Assembly (NCBI GenBank): GCA_003162475.1
Contig: PMOI01000016.1
Span: 1-64,000 of the forward strand
Reading direction: 5' to 3'
Source: Acidimicrobiaceae bacterium
Lineage (GTDB): Bacteria > Actinomycetota > Acidimicrobiia > Acidimicrobiales > RAAP-2
Length of the DNA stretch: 64,000 nt
The translations under genes and the position numbers were made by a program. This document shows, piece after piece, positions 1-6,298 of the stretch; position 1 is the first letter of the stretch, and each line of letters begins with the position of its first letter. The notes beneath the pieces are model-generated. The model was given only the letters and a program-made list of their open reading frames with translations, was not told where the DNA came from and made no database searches.

Positions 1-416
1 TCGGCGATCTCGTAGCCCATGCCCACGAAGACGTCCTCGAGCTCTCGCTGGGTCAACGCGACGAGTCCCGGGTGACCAATCGAAAGCGGCCAGCGCACGT
101 CACCCACGACGACGTCACCGAGGTCGAGGCGATCGGCATCGAGCGTTGCCAATCGAGCACTTTGGACAAGGAGTGCCCGACGCCCTTCGAAGGCCGACTC
201 CACTACGCGTCGAGCTTCTTGAAGTTTCGCCCCCGCGGCCTTTCGTTCTTCTGGTTCAAGGGAACCGAGCGTCTTCTGCAAACCCGAGAGCAAGGAGCGC
301 TTTCCCGTCAACGTTGCTTCCGCTTCGCGAAGGGCGTCGAGGGACGCCAACTCCTCAATGGTGGCGAGGAGTTGAGAGGTCTGCTCGGTGAGATTCGCGA
401 GTGGTGAAGTGGTCAT
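1..416 (-). CDS. pheS: Phenylalanine--tRNA ligase alpha subunit (partial)
   Basis: This is the N-terminal part of PheS, the catalytic subunit of the (alpha-beta)2 enzyme that charges tRNA-Phe; its 3' end lies beyond the left edge. The visible 138 residues comprise the N-terminal coiled-coil tRNA-binding arm (charged, Leu/Ala-rich, roughly residues 5-85) and the entry to the aminoacylation domain, with HPGLVALTQRELEDVF followed by a GMGYEIA segment, as in family members. The ATG at 416 is the only sensible start and directly abuts a perfect hairpin that also covers the stop codon of the upstream methyltransferase, so translation is probably coupled to that gene. Identification is firm from sequence and from the infC-rpmI-rplT-methyltransferase-pheS order. 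Confidence 0.93.
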   Translation of the reverse strand, partial: MTTSPLANLTEQTSQLLATIEELASLDALREAEATLTGKRSLLSGLQKTLGSLEPEERKAAGAKLQEARRVVESAFEGRRALLVQSARLATLDADRLDLGDVVVGDVRWPLSIGHPGLVALTQRELEDVFVGMGYEIA

Positions 417-437
417 AACCCCTAAAGGCTAGGGGTT
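417..437 (-). promoter_or_regulatory. Hairpin at the methyltransferase/pheS junction
   Basis: A perfect 8-bp inverted repeat, AACCCCTA with TAGGGGTT around a 5-nt loop, ends immediately before the pheS ATG. It contains the TAG stop of the upstream gene and the AGGGG that would serve as the pheS ribosome-binding site. No U-run follows, so it is not a typical terminator. A ribosome finishing the upstream gene would melt it, which suggests translational coupling. Confidence 0.5.
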
Positions 438-1234
438 GGCGGCGTTGAGGACGTGTCTTCGCGTTGCCAGAGAGCCTCGAACGCGATGAGTGAGCCCGCG
501 ACCCCGGCGTTCAGCGACTCGCTCGCGCCGGCCATCTCGATCGTGATCGCGCCGTCGCACATCGCGATCGACGCGTCGTCGAGTCCGTCAGCTTCGTTGC
601 CAATAACGACGACGGTGGGCTTCGCGAAGTCGACGAGTCGGTGACTCACTCCCCCACGCACGACGGTGGCGAAGGTTGTCGCCCCTCGTGACACGAACGA
701 GCTCAGCACGGTACTCAGCGTGTCCTGCGCCACCGGCACGTGAAAGATCGACCCGGCGCTCGCGCGAAGGGTCTTGGGATTAAAGGGATCGACCGAGTGA
801 CCGGTGAAGACCACGCCGCTGGCGCCCGCGGCGTCCGCGGAGCGAATGAGCGTGCCCGCGTTGCCGGGGTCGCGTACGCCATCGAGGACCAAGACCAGTC
901 CTCGACAGGGAATCGCCGCAACGTCCACGAGTGGCAGACGCACGGCCGCGAGCACTGGTTGGGGCGTCGCGGCGTCAGCGACGCGTTCAAGCACCCCGGG
1001 TGCCAAGGCGAAGACCCGCACACCCTTCGCCGCGGCGAGCGCTTCGAGTTCCGCCAAGGACTCATTGGTTGTTCGCGTCGGGTCGACGTAGATCGCCTCG
1101 AACTCGACTGACGCGTCCAGCGCTGCCGTCACGAGGTCGGGGCCTTCCAACACGCAGGTTCCCTCACTCCAACGAAGGGAGCGCTTTTGGACGAGCCGTC
1201 GGAGTCGACGCACTCGTTGATGTGATGACCCCAA
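422..1234 (-). CDS. TrmH/SpoU-family RNA 2'-O-methyltransferase
   Basis: A SAM-dependent ribose methyltransferase of the SpoU (SPOUT) class, probably acting on 23S rRNA. After an N-terminal substrate-binding region (about residues 1-105) the SPOUT fold shows its three motifs: LDGVRDPGNAGTLIRSADA (motif 1), VVIGNEADGL (motif 2) and IEMAGASESLNAGVAG (motif 3, cofactor knot). The 270-residue length is normal. The TTG at 1234 follows a GAGG-like ribosome-binding site and keeps the N-terminal basic segment; a GTG at 1213 is the alternative. It lies between rplT and pheS, the usual actinobacterial position. The exact target nucleotide cannot be told from sequence. Confidence 0.85.
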   Translation of the reverse strand: MGSSHQRVRRLRRLVQKRSLRWSEGTCVLEGPDLVTAALDASVEFEAIYVDPTRTTNESLAELEALAAAKGVRVFALAPGVLERVADAATPQPVLAAVRLPLVDVAAIPCRGLVLVLDGVRDPGNAGTLIRSADAAGASGVVFTGHSVDPFNPKTLRASAGSIFHVPVAQDTLSTVLSSFVSRGATTFATVVRGGVSHRLVDFAKPTVVVIGNEADGLDDASIAMCDGAITIEMAGASESLNAGVAGSLIAFEALWQREDTSSTPPTPSL

Positions 1235-1250
1235 GGCCTCGATCAGCGTG

Positions 1251-1610
1251 CTACTTGGTCAGTGCGGCGTTGGCCTGCGCGACGATCGAGCCAAAGGCGC
1301 CGGCGTCGTTCACGGCCAGGTCCGCCAGCATGCGACGGTCGACTTCGATCCCCGCAGCGTTGAGCCCCGCGATGAAGCGGCTGTAGCTCATACCGTGCGA
1401 CCGGGTACCCGCGTTGATGCGCTGAATCCACAGTTTGCGCATCTCGCCCTTACGCGCGCGACGGTCACGAAAGGCGTAGACCCCGGAATGCTGTACGGCC
1501 TGGTTCGCACTGCGAAAGGTGCGACTGCGATCACCGTAGTAACCCTTCGCCTCTTCGAGAACTGCCTTGTGGTGCTTCTTGGCGTTAACGGCCCTCTTTA
1601 CTCGTGCCAT
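1251..1610 (-). CDS. rplT: Large ribosomal subunit protein bL20
   Basis: Ribosomal protein L20, an early 50S assembly protein that binds 23S rRNA and in several bacteria represses its own operon. The 119-residue product is full length: the basic N-terminal arm starts [18 protein letters not shown], then [13 protein letters not shown] and [10 protein letters not shown], and the globular C-terminus carries RRMLADLAV. It is the third gene of infC-rpmI-rplT, 29 bp after rpmI, with the ATG at 1610. The structured leader upstream of infC is the natural place to look for L20 or IF3 control. Confidence 0.98.
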   Translation of the reverse strand: MARVKRAVNAKKHHKAVLEEAKGYYGDRSRTFRSANQAVQHSGVYAFRDRRARKGEMRKLWIQRINAGTRSHGMSYSRFIAGLNAAGIEVDRRMLADLAVNDAGAFGSIVAQANAALTK

Positions 1611-1639
1611 GGCACTTCCTCTTTCCTAACTCGTTCTCT

Positions 1640-1834
1640 CTACAGACCCAACATGCGCTTAACGTGCTTCACGGAACCCGGCGCGATCTCGGTTTCACGA
1701 CCAAGACGGCGCGCGCGAACTGACGACTTCTTCTCCATGATGTGCCCGCGGAAGGCCTTACGGCGACGCAGCTTCCCGCTGCCCGTGACCTTGATGCGCT
1801 TCTTTGCGCCACTGTCTGTTTTCATCTTTGGCAT
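1640..1834 (-). CDS. rpmI: Large ribosomal subunit protein bL35
   Basis: Ribosomal protein L35, a small very basic protein of the 50S subunit. All 64 residues are present, including the N-terminal MPKMKTDSGAKKRIKVTGSG and the Lys/Arg-rich HIMEKKSSVRARRLG segment typical of the family. The ATG at 1834 is one base downstream of the infC stop codon (TGAAATG), indicating tight translational coupling within infC-rpmI-rplT. Confidence 0.98.
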   Translation of the reverse strand: MPKMKTDSGAKKRIKVTGSGKLRRRKAFRGHIMEKKSSVRARRLGRETEIAPGSVKHVKRMLGL

Positions 1835-1835
1835 T

Positions 1836-2444
1836 TCAACTCTCCTCTTGCGAAACTTCTGCGCCTACCGGCGACTCTTCTTGACCGACAACTACTTTCG
1901 AACTTTCCACGACCTTGGCCTTGGACTTCTTATCCGGACCGAGGACCATGATCATGTTGCGACCATCGAGTTTGGGTGCGGACTCCACCTTGGCCACGTC
2001 CTCGAGCTTCTCGACGATGCGATCGAGGATCTTCTTGCCCAACTCGGGGTGAGCCGACTCGCGACCACGAAACATGATGGTGACCTTGACCTTGTGACCT
2101 TCGCCCAGAAACTTCTCGACGAGTCGCGTCTTGGTGTCGAAGTCACCGGCACCGATCTTCGGGCGGTACTTCATCTCCTTGACGCCCACGTTGAGAGTCT
2201 TTCGTCGAGACTCCTTGGCTTTTTGGGCCTCGTCGAACTTGAACTTGCCGTAGTCCATGATGCGGCACACCGGTGGCTGCGCGGTCGGCGCAATCTCCAC
2301 CAAGTCCAAATCGAGACTTCTCGCCAGCGCCAGCGCGTCGCGCGTTGCCATCACGCCGCGCTGATTGCCCTCTTGGTCAATCAGACGAACGGTGTCGACG
2401 CGGATACGGTCATTGACGCGGTGGTCTCCAGGCACTGTTGCGAT
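1836..2444 (-). CDS. infC: Translation initiation factor IF-3, probable ATC start
   Basis: IF-3 binds the 30S subunit, prevents premature 50S joining and proofreads start codons. Family signatures are RVNDRIRVDTVRLID, then DLVEIAPTAQPPVCRIMDYG, the linker helix, and the C-terminal domain with KVTIMFRGRE and DGRNMIMVLGP. The C-terminal tail is Glu/Ser-rich. Start choice: GTG at 2435 lies 15 nt after the only good Shine-Dalgarno (AAGGAG), whereas an in-frame ATC at 2444 lies 6 nt after it. infC is the classic gene with a non-AUG start that IF-3 itself discriminates against, so I prefer ATC (202 residues); the GTG form would have 199. A TGA in frame just upstream excludes longer versions. Confidence 0.93.
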   Translation of the reverse strand: MATVPGDHRVNDRIRVDTVRLIDQEGNQRGVMATRDALALARSLDLDLVEIAPTAQPPVCRIMDYGKFKFDEAQKAKESRRKTLNVGVKEMKYRPKIGAGDFDTKTRLVEKFLGEGHKVKVTIMFRGRESAHPELGKKILDRIVEKLEDVAKVESAPKLDGRNMIMVLGPDKKSKAKVVESSKVVVGQEESPVGAEVSQEES

Positions 2445-2574
2445 AACTCACTCCTTGCTCTTCGCGACACCGCTATGGTGTCGCCACGGCAAGCGAGGCG
2501 CGAAACTCCCTGGAACCCGGACGCACGTTGGTGGCCAGGTGGACGTTGGCCTAGCCAACCTCGCTTGCTGAACT
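2445..2574 (-). promoter_or_regulatory. Structured 5' leader of infC-rpmI-rplT
   Basis: The infC transcript would start near 2574 and carry about 130 nt of leader. A 10-bp helix pairs GCAAGCGAGG (2568-2559) with CCTCGCTTGC (2498-2489). It encloses a small hairpin GTTGGC/GCCAAC and a CCTGG/CCAGG stem. A second, separate 8-bp hairpin GCGACACC/GGTGTCGC (2484-2464) stands just before the AAGGAG ribosome-binding site. No U-tract follows, so control of initiation is more likely than classical attenuation. This is read from the sequence; no known leader family is asserted. Confidence 0.5.
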
Positions 2575-2582
2575 GCCCAGCC

Positions 2583-2588
2583 AGGTTA
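2583..2588 (-). promoter_or_regulatory. Candidate -10 box for infC operon
   Basis: TAACCT fits the TANNNT pattern used repeatedly in this window and sits 7-8 bp before the predicted start of the structured infC leader. No convincing -35 was seen. Confidence 0.35.
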
Positions 2589-2627
2589 CCAGACGCGCGT
2601 CAGTACCCCCGCCGACCCTCGAAACGC

Positions 2628-2633
2628 TACGTT
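2628..2633 (+). promoter_or_regulatory. -10 box, leaderless promoter of the DUF1844 gene
   Basis: TACGTT lies 7 bp before the GTG at 2641, which has no Shine-Dalgarno. This geometry puts transcription start on the start codon and decides for GTG 2641 over the TTG nine bases upstream. Confidence 0.5.
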
Positions 2634-2640
2634 GGTTCGC

Positions 2641-2937
2641 GTGAGTAATGAACCAGCCGGTCCCGAGGTCAACGAAGCCGACGAGATCGCGTACCTTCGC
2701 GCGGCGCCCGTCGAAGCCATTCTGGGCAACCACCTCTTCGTCTTAGTCCAGGTGGCGGCCCTGCGTCTGGGCTCCACGCCCCCTGATCTCGACGGCGCCG
2801 CGCTCGTCATCGACACCATCGCCGCGATGGTGAACGCCGCCGGCGACCGACTCGGAGAACACGTTGATCTCTACCGCAGCGCCCTCGCGGAAGTTCAACA
2901 GGCCTACGTTCGCGCGAAGTCTTCCTCAGCTGGCTGA
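2641..2937 (+). CDS. DUF1844 family protein
   Basis: A short cytosolic protein of 98 residues matching the DUF1844 pattern: an AAPVEAILGNHLFVLVQVAALRLG helix-rich core beginning near residue 25, a Pro-Asp linker, then the dimer-like helix ALVIDTIAAMVNAAGDRL and a final helix ending VQQAYVRA. The family's biochemical role is unknown. In actinobacteria such a gene commonly sits divergently beside infC, as here. The GTG at 2641 is preferred because a TANNNT box precedes it by 7 bp. Its last 12 bases overlap the 3' end of the convergent histidine kinase gene. Confidence 0.75.
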   Translation: MSNEPAGPEVNEADEIAYLRAAPVEAILGNHLFVLVQVAALRLGSTPPDLDGAALVIDTIAAMVNAAGDRLGEHVDLYRSALAEVQQAYVRAKSSSAG

Positions 2938-4299
2938 CGAAGACTTCGTCGAGACCGCGAGCGGCAGCGCGAAACGAAGTGCCAGCCCGCCAAGTGAACT
3001 CGGTGCCGTCGTCATCGTGCCGCCGAGCGATTCGGCGACGTCGGCCATGATGCTCATGCCGAGCCCCGAGCCGCCAGTCTCGCGAGAACGTGAGTCGTCG
3101 AAACGCTGGAATCGTTGTGGGCGTACGCCATAGAAGGGAAGGCCCCCTCCCCCATCTTCGATGACGAGCGACGCCTGGTCGCCCACGACGTCGAGCGTCA
3201 CGCGAAGGGGCGCGTCACCCTTGGTATGACGGAGCACGTTGTTGAACGCGTTACTGACGAGTCGATCGATGAAGTCGGCGCGAGCGTGGATGGTGATCCC
3301 CGCCTCGATCTCGCTCGTGAGCGCTCGCTCGGGGTGTTCGAGGGCGAACTCACCCACGCGGCCCTTCAGCAACCCGCTCAGGTCGACGAACCGTTTGGCG
3401 TGATGGGGCGCTTCGCGTAACTCCGCGAGTAGCAGGAGGTCTCGCACGAGCTCCTCCATGCGCTCCACCTCACGTCGCATCCTCGTGACGGCGCGAACCT
3501 CTTGTTCGTGGCTCGCGTTGCCGCTGGCGAGTAGTTCGTTGTAGCCCTTGAAGACGGTCAGTGGCGTTCGAAGTTCGTGCGACGCGTCATCGATGAACTG
3601 CTGCATGACGTTCGCGTTCTGTGCTTCGAGTGCGATGCGTTCTTGCAGCGCGGCCACCATGATCACGAGTGCCCCCCGTAGTTCCTTCAGGTCTCGGCTG
3701 CCCTCACTCGGTGGGACGGGGCCCATTTCGTCTCCGCCGGCGACTTCACCGGCGTAGTCAATGAGCCGTCCCATCGTGCGAAGGTCACGGTGCATCACTT
3801 CGCGCGCCAGGATCAGTCCGAGCAACGCAATGATCACGGCGGCACTGGCCACGAGGAGCGCCAAGCGCTCATTTTGTTTCTCGATGCCCGCGGTCGAACC
3901 CGCCACGACGAGGAAGTCGCCACCTCCCACGTTGAGAGAGCGGATCTGAAATCCCGGGAGGTTCGAGACGCCGGTGACGCGCGCGAGTGACGCCTTGACG
4001 TTGTCGTTGGTCGGATGACGCTTCAGCGCTCCCGTGGGGGTGTTCACTTGCGTGACCCCGCCCGACGGGTCGATCACGTCGAGCGTCAAGTCGTAGCCGT
4101 CACGCTGCACGACGTAGAGCGCGTTGTTGAGGGCGGTGTTGGGATTACGCAGGCCGCTATCGACCACGGAGTTAATCGAGCTGTCGAGCGTCGCGTACTG
4201 CGCCCTCGAACTCATGGCGACCGCGAACCACCCCACGGTTGAAGACACCAGCAGCGTGAGCAGGACGAAGAGGAGGGTGAGGCGTGTGGCAATCCTCAC
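2926..4299 (-). CDS. Sensor histidine kinase (HAMP, HisKA, HATPase)
   Basis: A membrane sensor kinase that phosphorylates the response regulator encoded just upstream. Order of parts in 457 residues: TM helix about 7-29; extracytoplasmic sensor domain of about 115 residues; TM helix about 146-166; HAMP linker; dimerisation helix with the phospho-acceptor His241 in DDASHELRTPLTVF; then the ATPase domain with the N box (NAFNNVLRHT), a G1 box written EDGGGGLP and a G2 box GGSGLGMSI. The GTG start overlaps the regulator's TGA (GTGA), so the pair is translationally coupled. The sensor domain gives no clue to the signal, although the repeat array near 5.05 kb hints at a PhoR/PhoP-like pair. Confidence 0.9.
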   Translation of the reverse strand: MRIATRLTLLFVLLTLLVSSTVGWFAVAMSSRAQYATLDSSINSVVDSGLRNPNTALNNALYVVQRDGYDLTLDVIDPSGGVTQVNTPTGALKRHPTNDNVKASLARVTGVSNLPGFQIRSLNVGGGDFLVVAGSTAGIEKQNERLALLVASAAVIIALLGLILAREVMHRDLRTMGRLIDYAGEVAGGDEMGPVPPSEGSRDLKELRGALVIMVAALQERIALEAQNANVMQQFIDDASHELRTPLTVFKGYNELLASGNASHEQEVRAVTRMRREVERMEELVRDLLLLAELREAPHHAKRFVDLSGLLKGRVGEFALEHPERALTSEIEAGITIHARADFIDRLVSNAFNNVLRHTKGDAPLRVTLDVVGDQASLVIEDGGGGLPFYGVRPQRFQRFDDSRSRETGGSGLGMSIMADVAESLGGTMTTAPSSLGGLALRFALPLAVSTKSSSAS

Positions 4300-4985
4300 T
4301 GGCGAGCGGCCTGATCCACCAACTTGAAGCCAACACCTCGAATCGTGGTGATGGGCGCGAAGTCGTCGTGATGGATCTTGCGTCGAACGTACGAGATGTA
4401 CGTATCGAGCACGGACGTCTCTGAGTCGAAGTCAATGTTCCACACCTGACGTAGCAACTGCTCACGCGTGACCACGCGATCTTGGTGTTCGAGAAGAACC
4501 TCGAGGAGGCGAAACTCCGTCGCCGAGAGTTCGATCTCGCTGGCCTCGAAGGTCACGACGTGGCGGTCGATGTTCATGACGAGCGGCCCACAGGTGAGAA
4601 CGTGATCGTCGTTCTCGTCGATACCCGTGCGTCGAAGTATCGCCGCCACGCGCAACAGCAACTCCTCAAGACTGAAGGGCTTGCGCACGTAGTCGTCGGC
4701 GCCAACGCGAAGTCCGCGTTCGACGTCGTCGCCCGAGTCACGCGCGGTGAGCATCAAAACGGGCGTCTTGGTGTCGTGGACTCTCAATTTCTCTAAGAAT
4801 TCGAATCCGTTCATCGTGGGCATGTTGATGTCCACGATGCACAGGTCCGCGCTGCGACGCCGTAACTGGTCGAGCCCGTCGGCACCGTTCGTGGCGCACT
4901 GGACTTGGTAGCCGGCGTTGCCCAACGCGTCCTGGAGCAGGTCACGAACACCCGGTTCGTCGTCAATGATCAAGATGGTCGTCAC
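4296..4985 (-). CDS. OmpR/PhoB-family response regulator
   Basis: A two-domain DNA-binding response regulator of 229 residues. The receiver domain shows the acidic pocket Asp8-Asp9, phospho-acceptor Asp52 (CIVDINMP), Thr80 and Lys102 in ADDYVRKPF. The C-terminal winged helix carries LSATEFRLLEVLL, VVTREQLLRQVW and the wing TTIRGVGFKL, which is standard OmpR architecture. The start is GTG at 4985. It is first in the operon with the histidine kinase and is divergent from the secreted-protein gene at 5117. That intergenic region holds 11-bp direct repeats of the kind bound by this family, so autoregulation and activation of the neighbour are plausible. Confidence 0.92.
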   Translation of the reverse strand: MTTILIIDDEPGVRDLLQDALGNAGYQVQCATNGADGLDQLRRRSADLCIVDINMPTMNGFEFLEKLRVHDTKTPVLMLTARDSGDDVERGLRVGADDYVRKPFSLEELLLRVAAILRRTGIDENDDHVLTCGPLVMNIDRHVVTFEASEIELSATEFRLLEVLLEHQDRVVTREQLLRQVWNIDFDSETSVLDTYISYVRRKIHHDDFAPITTIRGVGFKLVDQAARQ

Positions 4986-5052
4986 GGTCGAACCGCCATA
5001 CGGTGAGCGTACTGTCTGGCGGCTCCAGGTATCAGTTAGGCCTTATGAGCGA

Positions 5053-5096
5053 CTTCACAACGTTTCGACAGTCACTTCACAGTCCTTTCTCACTTT
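5053..5096 (+). promoter_or_regulatory. Four 11-bp direct repeats, candidate response-regulator operator
   Basis: Consecutive 11-mers CTTCACAACGT, TTCGACAGTCA, CTTCACAGTCC and TTTCTCACTTT share the pattern YTTCaCAgtc: T at position 2, C at 6 and A at 7 are invariant. A weaker fifth unit may precede them. Eleven-bp direct repeats are the hallmark of PhoB/PhoP-type sites. The last unit ends 7 bp before the -10 box at 5104, overlapping the -35 position, which suits an activator. Confidence 0.5.
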
Positions 5097-5103
5097 CCTT
5101 CGG

Positions 5104-5109
5104 TACTCT
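5104..5109 (+). promoter_or_regulatory. -10 box, leaderless promoter of the secreted-protein gene
   Basis: TACTCT is followed by exactly 7 bp and then the ATG at 5117, so transcription and translation probably begin at the same base. No Shine-Dalgarno is present. Confidence 0.5.
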
Positions 5110-5116
5110 TTAGACC

Positions 5117-5488
5117 ATGAGGAAGTTGACTTCACGGGCCCTCGCGGCGCTAGGCATCGTCGCCACCTTGGGACTGAGCACGCCCGTGCTCGCTTCGGCC
5201 GGCTCGACCACACCGGGATCGTCGACGTCGAAGTCCGGCCACGAGACCTACGCGACCTACCTCGCGACTCGTCACGCCATTCAGGTCGCGTTTCGCACCG
5301 CCGTGAACCAGGCTCGAACCAACTACCAAAGCGCCCTCGCGAGCGCGACCACGTCCGCGCAGCGAAGTGCCGCGCGCCAGGTCTACGAAGCCGGCATCAT
5401 CCAAGCGGCCACGACGCGCAGTGCGGCCCTCACGGCACTAGGCCCAGCGCCCAGCAAGTCGGGCAGCGGTCAAAACACGGGCAGGTAG
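5117..5488 (+). CDS. Small secreted protein of unknown function
   Basis: The 123-residue product begins with a clear Sec signal peptide: MRKLTSR, a hydrophobic stretch LAALGIVATLGLS, then a PVLASAG cleavage region. The mature part has a Ser/Thr/Gly-rich linker, an Ala-rich helical region of about 65 residues (YATYLATRHAI to SAALTALG) and a flexible Ser/Gly tail. No Cys, no enzyme motif and no family I recognise. It is transcribed away from the two-component system, behind an array of 11-bp repeats, so it is the best candidate target of that regulator. Confidence 0.7.
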   Translation: MRKLTSRALAALGIVATLGLSTPVLASAGSTTPGSSTSKSGHETYATYLATRHAIQVAFRTAVNQARTNYQSALASATTSAQRSAARQVYEAGIIQAATTRSAALTALGPAPSKSGSGQNTGR

Positions 5489-5552
5489 TCGTTCGACACG
5501 AGGGTCGCGAGATCCTCACTGCGGACTCGCCCCTACCTTCGCTCGCCCTCGT

Positions 5553-5759
5553 TCAGTGCAGGCGTTCTAGTGCCACTACCTCGTCGCGGCCTCGATGACC
5601 GACGCTACGACGGGCGCAGATTCGTTCACCGTCGTCGACGTGTCGAGATCCGTCGCTGATGGACACGCAGTGAAAGTAGAAGGTCTCGCCGGCGTCACTG
5701 AGAACGAACCCGTCACCTCGATCATCGTCGAAGGAGTTGACGACCCCGAGAACCTTCAC
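5553..5759 (-). CDS. Cold-shock-domain-like protein
   Basis: A 68-residue product that fits a divergent cold-shock domain. It starts MKVLGVVNSFDDDRGDGFV, has a YFHC segment where RNP2 lies in cold-shock proteins, the ISDGSRHVDDGERI turn, and a GHRGRDEVVALERL end. Such divergent domains with FHC and DGSR motifs occur in actinobacteria and probably bind single-stranded nucleic acid. The GTG at 5759 overlaps the ribH stop codon as GTGA, the same coupling used elsewhere here, which strongly supports this start. The open frame runs further upstream through ribH, but that part is an out-of-frame shadow. It closes the riboflavin operon. Confidence 0.72.
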   Translation of the reverse strand: MKVLGVVNSFDDDRGDGFVLSDAGETFYFHCVSISDGSRHVDDGERICARRSVGHRGRDEVVALERLH

Positions 5760-6298
5760 GAAGGCGCGAGCGATCCTTGGCGCAGGATGCTCACCATCGC
5801 CAGTGCACTCGCCGCCGCTTCGCGGCCCTTGTTGGATTTGTCGGGCGCCGAGCGTTCGAGCGCCTGGTCGATGGTGTTGACGGTGAGCACACCAAAGATC
5901 ACCGGTACGCGTGTACTCAACTGGACGTCCTGCACGCCCCTCGCGCACTCGCCCGCCACGATCTCGTAGTGACCGGTATCGCCGCGAATGACGGCGCCCA
6001 GGGTGATCACCGTGTCGAAGGGTCGATCGGCGTCGGCGTAGGCCAAGGCCAAGAGAGGAATCTCGAAGGCGCCCGGTACCCAACCAATGGAGATGTCGCG
6101 ACGGTCGACGCCGGCCTCCGCCAACGCGTCGAGCGCGCCTTCGAGCAGACGCGTCGTGATCGCCCCGTTAAAGCGAGCGCAGACGATCGCCACACGGACG
6201 CCCGTGGCGCCCGCAGATCCCTCGAGGTACTCCCCGACGCGTGCGCGAAGCGCGTGCGTCGCGTCGGGGTCGAACGCCGTGTCCTTACTCGACGTCAT
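5756..6298 (-). CDS. ribH: 6,7-dimethyl-8-ribityllumazine synthase
   Basis: Lumazine synthase condenses 5-amino-6-ribitylaminouracil with 3,4-dihydroxy-2-butanone 4-phosphate, the penultimate riboflavin step. Signatures are RVAIVCARFNGAIT, WVPGAFEIPLLA, LGAVIRGDTGHYEIV (with the catalytic His) and VPVIFGVLTVNTIDQA. The 180 residues include about 33 extra at the N-terminus. The ATG at 6298 overlaps the 3' end of ribBA by 14 bp, and the stop overlaps the start of the cold-shock-domain gene. The dedicated riboflavin synthase gene ribE, often in such operons, is absent here. Confidence 0.96.
   Translation of the reverse strand: MTSSKDTAFDPDATHALRARVGEYLEGSAGATGVRVAIVCARFNGAITTRLLEGALDALAEAGVDRRDISIGWVPGAFEIPLLALAYADADRPFDTVITLGAVIRGDTGHYEIVAGECARGVQDVQLSTRVPVIFGVLTVNTIDQALERSAPDKSNKGREAAASALAMVSILRQGSLAPS

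Noticed and set aside
1248..2648. Long plus-strand open frame (about 466 codons) through rplT, rpmI and infC
   Set aside because: Antisense to three certain ribosomal/translation genes; product is low-complexity with no family resemblance.
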